Shown piece by piece: positions 1 through 5,208 of a stretch of DNA of 11,979 nucleotides. Below the pieces are notes generated by a model, which saw only the letters and a program-made list of their open reading frames with translations, was not told the origin of the DNA and did not search any database. Made by a program: the position numbers and the translations under genes. The DNA is taken from the NCBI GenBank assembly GCA_023383735.1, contig JAHDYN010000022.1, forward strand, positions 1 through 11,979, written 5' to 3'. Position 1 is the first letter of the stretch; each line of letters starts with the position of its first letter. The stretch is from Gammaproteobacteria bacterium (GTDB lineage: Bacteria; Pseudomonadota; Gammaproteobacteria; Steroidobacterales; GCA-2729495).

Positions 1-71
1 CCTTGACTGAGCCGGGTGAGGGCTGTCAATCTGGATTCGTAGAGTGCGTCAGGGGCGATCTCGGCATTCAT
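1..71 (-). CDS. purC: Partial N-terminus of probable SAICAR synthetase (PurC)
   Basis: An open minus-strand frame starts with ATG at 71 and runs off the left edge after 23 full codons. It includes the stretch ALYESRLTALTRLSQG. This resembles the start of bacterial PurC proteins, where a short (L)YES-L-L---GKVRD segment leads into the ATP-binding domain; the diagnostic KVRD residues would lie just outside the window. PurC makes SAICAR from CAIR, aspartate and ATP in cytoplasmic purine synthesis. An in-frame ATG at 80 could add three residues. The gene is divergent from djlA, with only about 40 bases between start codons. The identification rests on very few residues recalled from the family, so it is tentative. 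Confidence 0.5.
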   Translation of the reverse strand, partial: MNAEIAPDALYESRLTALTRLSQ

Positions 72-87
72 CGGCGGCATTCTAGCA

Positions 88-100
88 GCGGGGCCCCCGC
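88..100. promoter_or_regulatory. GC-rich perfect inverted repeat in the purC/djlA divergent gap
   Basis: GCGGGG and CCCCGC flank one base (positions 88-93 and 95-100) in the short gap between the divergent start codons. On the minus strand TAGAAT (84-79) resembles a -10 box, and it would place transcription start almost on the purC-like ATG 71. No good -35 is seen. Function is unknown; it could be an operator or chance in GC-rich DNA. Confidence 0.25.
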
Positions 101-116
101 TTGGCTTTTTTGGCAC

Positions 117-935
117 ATGGCATGGATTGGTAAAGTCGGCGGCGGCATTCTGGGTCTGATCGTGGGTGGTCCGCCGGGCGCGATCATCGGTGCGGCACTC
201 GGCCACCAGTTCGATCGGGGGGCCGGTCAGGGCGAGGGGCTGCGCGGCCTCGGTTACAAGGGCGGGGACGCCGGAATCTGGTCCGCGGCGGATCGTCAGC
301 GGCTGTTCTTCGAGACCACCTTCTACGGACTCGGTGCGCTGGCCAAGGCCGACGGTCGCGTTTCCGAGGCTGAGCTGGATTCGGCGCGCAGCGTGATGGC
401 CAACCTGCGCCTGCCGCCGGCCGCCGTGCGCCGGGCGATGGATTGCTTCACGCTGGGCAAGAGCGCGGGCTTCCCCCTGCAGGAACACGTCGCCAGGCTG
501 CGCCAGGCCTGCCGCAGCCAGCCGCAGCTGCTGCAGACTTTTCTCGAGATCCAGATGGATTTCCTGCTCGACAAGCCGGCGATCGGCACGGGCGAGCGCA
601 TGCTGCTCATGCAGATGGCGCGCACGCTCGGCGTCAGCACGGTTGGTCTCACGCACCTGGAGGCCGCATTGCGCGCCCGGCGGGCGTTCCGCCAGCAGCG
701 CAGCCCGAGCACGCCGCAGCAGACGCTGGGCGGCGCCTACCGGGCGCTCGACATCGAGCCGGATGCCAGCGATGCGGAGGTCAAGACCGCCTACCGGCGC
801 CTGATGAACCAGTACCATCCGGACAAGCAGGCTGCCCGCGGCCTGCCCGAGGACATGCTCGAGGATGCCAAGGAACGCACACACGAGATCCGCGCCGCCT
901 ATGAGCTGATTCGCGAGCATCGGGGCATGCGCTGA
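117..935 (+). CDS. djlA: DjlA-type membrane-anchored J-domain co-chaperone
   Basis: The 272-residue protein has the DjlA layout: a Gly/Ala-rich N-terminal membrane segment (about residues 7-30, ending GHQFDRG), a TerB-like helical domain (about 58-180) and a C-terminal J domain (about 204-272). The J domain contains the HPD tripeptide (residues 234-236) that stimulates DnaK ATPase. Length matches the family. The frame stays open upstream to base 3, but ATG 117 is chosen because MAWIGKVGGG matches DjlA N-termini; the upstream codons would overlap the divergent purC-like gene. No clear Shine-Dalgarno precedes it. DjlA acts with DnaK/GrpE at the inner membrane. rpe follows after 48 bases. Confidence 0.9.
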   Translation: MAWIGKVGGGILGLIVGGPPGAIIGAALGHQFDRGAGQGEGLRGLGYKGGDAGIWSAADRQRLFFETTFYGLGALAKADGRVSEAELDSARSVMANLRLPPAAVRRAMDCFTLGKSAGFPLQEHVARLRQACRSQPQLLQTFLEIQMDFLLDKPAIGTGERMLLMQMARTLGVSTVGLTHLEAALRARRAFRQQRSPSTPQQTLGGAYRALDIEPDASDAEVKTAYRRLMNQYHPDKQAARGLPEDMLEDAKERTHEIRAAYELIREHRGMR

Positions 936-940
936 GCGCG

Positions 941-949
941 TGCTATATT
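941..949 (+). promoter_or_regulatory. Possible extended -10 promoter for rpe
   Basis: TGC-TATATT (941-949) is an extended -10 match in the djlA-rpe gap. It would start transcription near 956, leaving a leader of about 28 bases before the GTG at 984. No convincing -35 is visible, as is usual for extended -10 promoters. rpe may also be read through from djlA. Confidence 0.35.
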
Positions 950-983
950 TTCCGCCTCATCCACGCAGCGAAACGCACTGCCC

Positions 984-1667
984 GTGAAATCACCTGCCCG
1001 TCTGATCGCGCCGTCCATCCTGTCGGCAGATTTCGCCCGCCTTGGCGAGGAAGTCGAGGCCGTGCTCGCCGCCGGTGCCGACGTGATTCACTTCGATGTG
1101 ATGGACAACCACTACGTCCCGAATCTGACCATCGGCCCGCTGGTCTGCGAGGCGCTGCGCAAGCGCGGCATCAAGGCGCCGATCGACGTGCACCTCATGG
1201 TGCAGCCGGTCGACGAACTGGCGCGCGCCTTTGCCGGTGCCGGGGCAAGCTGGATCAGCTTTCATCCCGAGGCCACCCGGCATGTGGATCGAACCATCAG
1301 CCTGATCCGCGAACTCGGCTGCCGTCCGGGGCTGGCGCTCAATCCGGCGACGCCGCTGGATTGCCTGGACTACACGCTGCCGCTGCTCGACCTCGTGCTG
1401 GTGATGTCGGTGAACCCGGGTTTCGGCGGGCAGGCTTTCATTCCCGGCAGCCTGCCAAAGCTGCGCGCAGTGCGCGAGCGGATTGCGGCGCTGGGCAGGC
1501 CGGTGATGGTGCAGGTGGATGGCGGGATCAAGGCCGACAACATCCGCAGGGTTGCGGAAGCCGGCGCAGACGTGTTCGTGGCCGGTTCGGCGATCTTCGG
1601 CAGCAGTGACTATGCAGCGACGATCAGGCGCATGCGCGAAGAGCTGGCGGCGACTGCCCATCCGTAG
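984..1667 (+). CDS. rpe: Ribulose-phosphate 3-epimerase
   Basis: The 227-residue TIM-barrel enzyme interconverts D-ribulose 5-phosphate and D-xylulose 5-phosphate in the pentose phosphate pathway. Visible signatures are APSILSADF near the N-terminus, HFDVMDNHYVPN (metal ligand His36, catalytic Asp38), DVHLMV (His70), VNPGFGGQ in the phosphate-binding/flexible-loop area, and VQVDGGI (catalytic Asp178). Length is normal for the family. The start is a GTG with only a weak upstream Shine-Dalgarno; no ATG in this frame lies between the djlA stop and the conserved APSILS motif. In many gammaproteobacteria rpe is followed by gph and trpE; here the next gene is unrelated. Confidence 0.97.
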   Translation: MKSPARLIAPSILSADFARLGEEVEAVLAAGADVIHFDVMDNHYVPNLTIGPLVCEALRKRGIKAPIDVHLMVQPVDELARAFAGAGASWISFHPEATRHVDRTISLIRELGCRPGLALNPATPLDCLDYTLPLLDLVLVMSVNPGFGGQAFIPGSLPKLRAVRERIAALGRPVMVQVDGGIKADNIRRVAEAGADVFVAGSAIFGSSDYAATIRRMREELAATAHP

Positions 1668-1685
1668 AAGCAGCTTCAGCCGCCA

Positions 1686-1704
1686 CCGATGGCCGGACCA
1701 TCGG
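1686..1704 (+). other. Hairpin after rpe
   Basis: CCGATGG (1686-1692) and CCATCGG (1698-1704) form a 7-bp stem with a 5-base loop, 18 bases after the rpe stop. There is no T-tract, so it is at best a weak terminator or an RNA-stabilising 3' hairpin. Confidence 0.3.
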
Positions 1705-1780
1705 CGCAAGTGCCGACAATACTTACACTCTTGCCTCGACCCAGTGGACGGAAGCGCGCAATACCGCGTTTTCATGACCT

Positions 1781-1796
1781 TGGCACGTGTATTGCT
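1781..1796 (+). promoter_or_regulatory. Sigma-54 (RpoN) promoter of the PEP-CTERM gene
   Basis: TGGCACG-TGTA-TTGCT matches every fixed position of the -24/-12 consensus TGGCACG-N4-TTGCW, with GG and GC at the required spacing. Transcription would start near 1807, giving a leader of about 50 bases. Sigma-54 promoters need an AAA+ enhancer-binding protein; for PEP-CTERM proteins the family-linked candidate is PrsR, with its sensor kinase PrsK, neither of which lies in this window. Confidence 0.85.
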
Positions 1797-1813
1797 TATA
1801 CTTCATCGACCTT

Positions 1814-1853
1814 CTCCGCAGGATCCGCGGGGCAACATGATCCACCTGCGGAG
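1814..1853 (+). promoter_or_regulatory. 5'-UTR hairpin pairing with the Shine-Dalgarno
   Basis: CTCCGCAGG (1814-1822) is perfectly complementary to CCTGCGGAG (1845-1853). The 3' arm contains the likely ribosome binding site GGAG (1850-1853), six bases before the ATG at 1860. Inside the loop ATC (1823-1825) can pair with GAT (1839-1841) across a three-base bulge, giving about 12 bp in total. If formed, it would hide the ribosome binding site. Whether it acts as a regulated switch is inference. Confidence 0.55.
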
Positions 1854-1859
1854 CGACCC

Positions 1860-2597
1860 ATGTCTTCATTCAGAATTGCGACGACCGGAGCTGCCCTGGC
1901 TCTCGGTGCCATGCTGGCGACTGGCGCCCAGGCAGCGGTGACCAGCTATGAGCTGACCGGTACTTTCAGCAGCCCGGGAACACTTGATGCCAACTTCGAC
2001 GGCAGCGTCGGGCAGCCTTTCGCTTATCCGACCTGGTTCAGCCTGATATTCGAGGTCGACGACAGCGTGTCGGGAAGCTCGGACATTTTCTTTCCAGCGA
2101 CCAACTTCGCGGGTGCTGCCAGCAATCTTTCCCTCCTGGTTGACGGCAACCCTTTCCCGATGATTTTCTGGACCAGCGCTTCGGCTGACGTGCGCCAGGT
2201 CTATGCCGATGCGCCGTGGCCCCAGCGATGGACCTGGAGCAGCAGCGAGGGAACCTTCAGCAGCAGCCTGACGGCAACGGGGACATCCACCGGTGAGCCG
2301 CTCGAACTCTTCGGTACCGGCGTGGACATCGACCTGGTGGATCCGGAGGGCGAGATTTACGCCACCGAACTGGCCTCTACCAGCCTGATCACGCTGGACC
2401 CTGCCAGGTTCAATTACGGTGAGATATCCATCTTCTGGTCTGGCCAGAACGACGCGGAAGACTTCGCTGATTTCAGCGTTACGGGCAACATCGAGACGAT
2501 TTCGGTGATAACCGCAGTTCCCGCCCCGGCTGGCATCTGGCTCCTCGGCACGGCACTGCTTGGGCTGGCCGGTGCGGCCAGGCGCAGGCACGCCTAG
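1860..2597 (+). CDS. PEP-CTERM sorting-domain exported protein
   Basis: The 245-residue protein has a signal peptide (about residues 1-25, ending ATGAQA before AVTS), a beta-rich Ser/Thr/Asp body of unknown function and a C-terminal sorting signal. That signal is VPAPAGIWLLG, a hydrophobic stretch LLGLAGAA and a basic RRRHA tail. This is the exosortase recognition layout: the motif is cut by EpsH/XrtA-type exosortase at the inner membrane and the protein is delivered to the surface or exopolysaccharide matrix. ATG 1860 is chosen because it begins the signal peptide and has GGAG six bases upstream; the frame extends further back but without a signal sequence. The gene lies downstream of a sigma-54 promoter. 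No exosortase or exopolysaccharide gene is nearby, so sorting depends on genes elsewhere. Confidence 0.88.
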   Translation: MSSFRIATTGAALALGAMLATGAQAAVTSYELTGTFSSPGTLDANFDGSVGQPFAYPTWFSLIFEVDDSVSGSSDIFFPATNFAGAASNLSLLVDGNPFPMIFWTSASADVRQVYADAPWPQRWTWSSSEGTFSSSLTATGTSTGEPLELFGTGVDIDLVDPEGEIYATELASTSLITLDPARFNYGEISIFWSGQNDAEDFADFSVTGNIETISVITAVPAPAGIWLLGTALLGLAGAARRRHA

Positions 2598-2661
2598 TTC
2601 GATCGGCCGGTCTGCCCGGCCCGGTGTCGTCCTGCCTGACGACGATCGCCACGGAACACGA

Positions 2662-2697
2662 CGTCCCCGGGAGCGGCTGGAACCGCTCCCGGGGACG
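2662..2697. terminator. Strong bidirectional hairpin between convergent genes
   Basis: A perfect 15-bp stem (2662-2676 with 2683-2697) and six-base loop CTGGAA lie between the PEP-CTERM gene (ends 2597) and the convergent Crp-type gene (ends 2705). The stem is very GC-rich (CCCCGGGAGCGG arm). Neither side has a clear T-tract, so it is either an atypical intrinsic terminator or a 3'-end protecting structure that serves both transcripts. Confidence 0.65.
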
Positions 2698-2704
2698 GAG
2701 CGGT

Positions 2705-3373
2705 TCAGAGGCCGACAGCCTTAAGTCTGGGCTTAGGGCGCGCGTTGAAGACCACGATCGTCTTGCCGCTGGCCGTGATCAGGCCCTGTTCCTCGAGTAC
2801 CTTCAGAACGCGACCGGCCATCTCGCGCGAGCAGCCGACGAGGCGTGACAGCTCCTGGCGGCTGACCTTGATCTGCATGCCGTCCGGATGCGTCATCGCG
2901 TCGGGTTCGTTGCACAGGTCCATGATCGCGTGCGCCACGCGGCCGGTGACATCGACGAAAGCGAGGTCGCCGAGTTTGCGGTTGGTGCGGTCGAGGCGGG
3001 TGGCGAGCTGGGTGGCCAGTTCGAAGACCAGTCCCGGGCTTTCGCTGGCGATCTGCCGGAAGCGGGCGTAGGTCATTTCGGCGATTTCGGCCGTGACGCG
3101 GGTTCTCACCCAGGCGCTGCGGGCGGGTTGATCGTGGAACAGTCCCATCTCGCCGAAGAACTGCCCCTTGTTCAGGTAGGCCAGCACCATCTCGTTGCCG
3201 TCCTCGTCCTCGATCATCACTTCGACCGAGCCGTCCATGATGTAGTAAAGGCTGTCAGGCACATCGCCCGCATGGATCATGACGGTCTTGCCTGGCACGG
3301 TGCGTACGCGGCAGTAGGTCAGGAAACGGTTGATCGCCGGAACTTCGCTCATCGATTTGCCGGTAGTCGTCAT
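2705..3373 (-). CDS. crp: Crp/Vfr-type cAMP-responsive transcription regulator
   Basis: The 222-residue protein has an N-terminal cyclic-nucleotide-binding barrel (about 20-125), a dimer helix and a winged helix-turn-helix (about 165-210). The cAMP pocket signature is kept: GEMGLF with Glu75, then ARSAWVR with Arg85-Ser86. The recognition helix CSREMAGRVLK retains the Arg183, Glu184 and Arg188 positions that read TGTGA in E. coli CRP, and the wing ends SGKTIVVF. ATG 3373 is preferred because GGGGAG lies eight bases upstream; the frame stays open to 3442 without better support. It resembles CRP and Vfr more than FNR, with no N-terminal cysteine cluster. Being CRP-type, it should act globally. 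A matching perfect operator lies 163 bases upstream, suggesting autoregulation. Confidence 0.88.
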   Translation of the reverse strand: MTTTGKSMSEVPAINRFLTYCRVRTVPGKTVMIHAGDVPDSLYYIMDGSVEVMIEDEDGNEMVLAYLNKGQFFGEMGLFHDQPARSAWVRTRVTAEIAEMTYARFRQIASESPGLVFELATQLATRLDRTNRKLGDLAFVDVTGRVAHAIMDLCNEPDAMTHPDGMQIKVSRQELSRLVGCSREMAGRVLKVLEEQGLITASGKTIVVFNARPKPRLKAVGL

Positions 3374-3479
3374 TGCAGTATCTCCCCAATAAACCCGTAC
3401 AAGCCCAAGTCCGCCCGGGTCAAAACCCCTTCGAGCCACCACGCCCGAAAACCCGAAACAGGACGAAGAATATGTTGAA

Positions 3480-3508
3480 TGCGGGGCTTACGGTACGTCA
3501 TCCCCGCA
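3480..3508. repeat. Inverted repeat in the crp upstream region
   Basis: TGCGGGG (3480-3486) and CCCCGCA (3502-3508) are perfect inverse complements around a 15-base loop that itself holds an ACG-GTA-CGT dyad. It lies between the Crp operator and the crp start, so it may be a leader hairpin or an operator. No function can be assigned. Confidence 0.35.
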
Positions 3509-3535
3509 GCAACGTGAACTGCGGCCTGCCGGAAC

Positions 3536-3551
3536 TGTGAGGGAAATCACA
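3536..3551. promoter_or_regulatory. Perfect CRP-type operator
   Basis: TGTGAGGGAAATCACA fits TGTGA-N6-TCACA exactly, the site read by the CRP recognition helix seen in the adjacent regulator. It sits about 160-180 bases upstream of the crp start codon and about 175 bases upstream of the first toxin promoter. Autoregulation of crp is the simplest reading. I saw no convincing sigma-70 promoter in the crp leader, so the mode of action (activation or repression) is open. Confidence 0.75.
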
Positions 3552-3556
3552 AAAAG

Positions 3557-3647
3557 GTGCCGGATTTATTTTCCCGCACCGCGCTCACGAACCCGGTAGT
3601 TGTCAGCAGATTTGGGTGTGGCGTGGCTTTCGTTTGCGACCCCATAG
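3557..3647. repeat. Island repeat, copy A (short form)
   Basis: Three blocks recur in copy B (4983-5167), in the same order and orientation. They are GTGCCGGATTTATTTTCCC (3557-3575), a block from CACCGCGC through GGTAGTTGTCAGCAGATT to GTGGCG (3577-3623), and CCCCATAG (3640-3647). The core 3595-3623 differs from copy B at only two of 29 bases. About 83 bases present in copy B between blocks one and two are missing here. It lies 65 bases before the first toxin gene and abuts the CRP operator. The GTGCCGGATTTATTTT motif reminds me of arms of REP/RAYT-type repeats, but that is from memory. Confidence 0.7.
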
Positions 3648-3684
3648 TCCTCAGTCATGAGCTTCAGCCCCAGAGTTACCGGCA

Positions 3685-3712
3685 TTGACGTAGTCCGGCA
3701 AAGACGTATAGC
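3685..3712 (+). promoter_or_regulatory. Promoter and possible operator of the first toxin-antitoxin module
   Basis: TTGACG (3685-3690), a 16-base spacer and TATAGC (3707-3712) form a plausible sigma-70 promoter. The -10 ends immediately before ATG 3713, so transcription should begin near 3719, which is a second in-frame ATG. The mRNA would therefore be leaderless. GACGTA occurs twice (3687-3692 and 3703-3708), 16 bases apart, overlapping both promoter elements. This is a candidate antitoxin-binding site for autorepression. Confidence 0.5.
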
Positions 3713-4036
3713 ATGGCCATGCTGACCTTTGTCGAGACGCGGCTGTTCTCGCGTCTGGCCGATGAGTACCTGGGAAATGAAGGGTTGCTGGCGTTGCAGG
3801 TCTACTTGCTGCAGCAGCCTGATGCCGGTGACCTGGTGCGAGGGTCGGGTGGAGTCAGGAAGGTAAGGTGGGCGCTACCGGGCCGCGGAAAGAGTGGTGG
3901 GTTGCGCGTGACTTACTACCTGCGGTTGCGGAAGGGCCAGATCTGGCTGTTGACGCTTTATCCGAAGGACGTCACGGACAGTATCCCCGGTCACTTGCTG
4001 CGCAAGATAAAGGCGGAAATAGATGAAGAAGACTAG
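3713..4036 (+). CDS. RelE/HigB2-like toxin (mRNA interferase)
   Basis: The protein has 107 residues, or 105 if translation begins at the second ATG (3719). It matches the HigB2-type RelE superfamily layout: TFVETRLFSRLADEYL at the start, then GSGGVRKVRW, a basic GRGKSGGLRVTYYLR segment and a C-terminal LLTLYPKDV strand. These toxins cut mRNA on the ribosome and are neutralised by a neighbouring HTH antitoxin. Toxin-first order with an antitoxin of the HigA2 type overlapping by 14 bases supports the call. No Shine-Dalgarno lies upstream, consistent with the leaderless promoter. The gene appears intact. A generic RelE/ParE label would also fit; the mRNA-cleaving activity itself is inferred. Confidence 0.85.
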   Translation: MAMLTFVETRLFSRLADEYLGNEGLLALQVYLLQQPDAGDLVRGSGGVRKVRWALPGRGKSGGLRVTYYLRLRKGQIWLLTLYPKDVTDSIPGHLLRKIKAEIDEED

Positions 4037-4301
4037 CGCAAGGCGGAGTATTGGCGTGGAGATCCTTGAGGGTCTTCAGGAAATCAAACGCGGACAGCAT
4101 GGTCGTGTGACGACGCTGCCATCGGTTTCCACAATTCGCGACCGGACAGGTTTGTCGCAAGCCCGGTTTGCGGAGTTGTTGGGCGTTTCGGTTCGCACCT
4201 TGCAGGAGTGGGAGCAAGGGCGGCGTACCCCTTCCGGCGCTGCGCGTACGCTTCTTCAAATGGCAGCACGCGATCCGAAGGCTTTGCTCGCGGTCGCTTG
4301 A
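4023..4301 (+). CDS. HigA2/XRE-type antitoxin
   Basis: This 92-residue protein has a single helix-turn-helix (about residues 38-75: IRDRTGLSQARFAELLGVS, then RTLQEWEQGRR and PSGAARTLL), the pattern of XRE antitoxins paired with HigB2/RelE toxins. The N-terminal ~35 residues are the probable toxin-binding, protease-sensitive segment. The ATG lies inside the toxin gene (14-base overlap), with an AAAGGCGG-like Shine-Dalgarno just upstream, so toxin and antitoxin are co-translated. The likely role is binding the toxin and repressing the operon. The stop codon shares one base with the start of the next gene. Confidence 0.87.
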   Translation: MKKTSARRSIGVEILEGLQEIKRGQHGRVTTLPSVSTIRDRTGLSQARFAELLGVSVRTLQEWEQGRRTPSGAARTLLQMAARDPKALLAVA

Positions 4302-4936
4302 TGAGGTGGATGCTGACAGTCTTGACCGCAGTAGCTCTGTCCGCTGCGGCGGCAATGCCACCACCAGACTTCCCCGAGGAATTGCTCGCGGAGCCTACGG
4401 TGAAACTTCGGCCAGTCGGCGCTCTATCCCTTGGTGCCTTGGAGGTACGATTTGAAGAAACGACCTTGGCACAAGCAAAGCTCGCGGCCGGGACGGGTTC
4501 TATTGGCGAGCGCGGACATGCCGGGGGCCACATCTTGTGGCTGTGCTATGCGGTGCCCCAGCATTCCCGATTCGACCGATTGTGGCTGATCTCGTCTGGT
4601 GAAATGGGTGGGAATGAACACCGGATTACGCAAATCGCTGCAGTAAGGTCAGCCGGCATGAAACCAATGAATGACTGTCCGGTACTGCCAGAAAAGTTGC
4701 AACCGGTATCCCTTTCCACCGGCCTTTGGCTCGGTACCGATGTCCGTCACTTGACGGCCACACTTGGCCCACCGTCGCGCCACGTGGGTGACTGGATGTC
4801 CTATCTCTACGTCGGAAAGAAAGCAGCCTTCAACGTTACCTGCAGTGGTGGGTGGGATGTTATGACCTGGCTAGTCACGCGCTCCTCTGACGGCATGATC
4901 AGTGCAATACATGCTGGACAAGTTGCTAGTTGTTAG
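4301..4936 (+). CDS. Small secreted protein of unknown function, coupled to the antitoxin
   Basis: The 211-residue protein begins with a signal peptide (MRWMLTVLTAVALSAAAA, then MPPPDF) and has no lipobox or further membrane helix. ATG 4301 overlaps the antitoxin stop as TGATG, so it should be translationally coupled to the toxin-antitoxin operon. The mature part has four cysteines (82, 126, 181, 211), enough for two disulfides, consistent with a periplasmic or secreted protein. One region, GTDVRHLTATLGPPSRHVGDW (about 145-165) followed by SYLY, vaguely resembles the G-x-x-x-x-x-V-x-x-x-L-G-x-P pattern of SmpA/BamE-like folds; this is a weak similarity. I recognise no family. Base composition looks lower in GC than the flanking core genes, in keeping with acquired DNA. 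Confidence 0.7.
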   Translation: MRWMLTVLTAVALSAAAAMPPPDFPEELLAEPTVKLRPVGALSLGALEVRFEETTLAQAKLAAGTGSIGERGHAGGHILWLCYAVPQHSRFDRLWLISSGEMGGNEHRITQIAAVRSAGMKPMNDCPVLPEKLQPVSLSTGLWLGTDVRHLTATLGPPSRHVGDWMSYLYVGKKAAFNVTCSGGWDVMTWLVTRSSDGMISAIHAGQVASC

Positions 4937-4982
4937 CCCACAGCGGATCCCGCAATCTGCCTGAATTCCTCGTCCGGGAAAC

Positions 4983-5167
4983 GTGCCGGATTTATTTTTC
5001 CCAAGGAGGCTGGCTGCATGAAAGAGGTCACGATGGCAGGGCGGTGCCAAGACGGGCGGTAGTCCTGTGGATGGAGCATCTGTGTCACCGCGCGTTCCCA
5101 AAACTGGTAGTTGTCAGCAGATTCGGGCGTGGCGCTGTTTCTGCTGACGGGTCCATGCTCCCCATAG
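4983..5167. repeat. Island repeat, copy B (long form)
   Basis: It matches copy A (3557-3647) at GTGCCGGATTTATTTTTCCC (4983-5002; one extra T), at 5086-5134 (CACCGCGC, then GGTAGTTGTCAGCAGATT through GTGGCG) and at CCCCATAG (5160-5167). It carries an additional ~83 bases (5003-5085). GTCAGCAG (5113-5120) and CTGCTGAC (5141-5148) form a perfect 8-bp inverted repeat whose right arm is degenerate in copy A. GGGAAA (4976-4981) and TTTCCC (4997-5002) can pair around the first block. It fills most of the 272-base gap between the secreted-protein gene and the second toxin. Confidence 0.7.
5018..5062 (+). CDS. Possible 14-codon ORF with a strong Shine-Dalgarno
   Basis: AAGGAGG (5003-5009), a full anti-16S match, lies eight bases before an ATG that encodes MKEVTMAGRCQDGR and then TAG. 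It sits in the segment unique to repeat copy B. It may be a short peptide gene, a leader peptide or the remnant start of a deleted gene. No family is recognised and chance cannot be excluded. Confidence 0.25.
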   Translation: MKEVTMAGRCQDGR

Positions 5168-5173
5168 GCCCGC

Positions 5174-5203
5174 TTGCCCGATAATCACGCATCGCGTTAC
5201 TAT
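5174..5203 (+). promoter_or_regulatory. higBA promoter with overlapping imperfect palindrome
   Basis: TTGCCC (5174-5179), an 18-base spacer and TACTAT (5198-5203) form a moderate sigma-70 promoter. Only five bases separate the -10 from the ATG at 5209, so the mRNA is predicted to be leaderless, and no Shine-Dalgarno is present. ATAATCAC (5181-5188) and GTTACTAT (5196-5203) are imperfect inverse complements (six of eight) around seven bases and cover the -10. This is a plausible HigA operator for autorepression. Confidence 0.5.
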
Positions 5204-5208
5204 TCCCA

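Noticed and set aside
1686..1704. Classical intrinsic terminator for rpe
   Set aside because: The 7-bp hairpin is not followed by a T-tract; it is listed only as a hairpin.
1689..1859. Upstream extension of the PEP-CTERM gene to 1689
   Set aside because: It would bury the signal peptide and span the sigma-54 promoter; ATG 1860 has a ribosome binding site and starts the signal peptide.
990..2591. Minus-strand open frames opposite rpe and the PEP-CTERM gene (990-1775 and 1866-2591)
   Set aside because: They have no recognisable motifs or ribosome binding sites and are opposite genes with clear family signatures.
2888..3478. Plus-strand frame opposite the crp gene
   Set aside because: It is antisense to a clear Crp homologue and has no family features.
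3557..5167. Integron-type attC sites flanking the toxin-antitoxin modules
   Set aside because: Toxin-antitoxin cassettes with flanking repeats suggested this, but I found no paired GTTRRRY/RYYYAAC boxes in the repeats.
3557..5167. CRISPR array
   Set aside because: Only two copies of unequal length 1.4 kb apart, with genes between them; no regular repeat-spacer pattern.
3443..5208. Insertion sequence or transposase in the island
   Set aside because: No frame encodes transposase or recombinase motifs. Only short repeat blocks remain, so a mobile element is not claimed.
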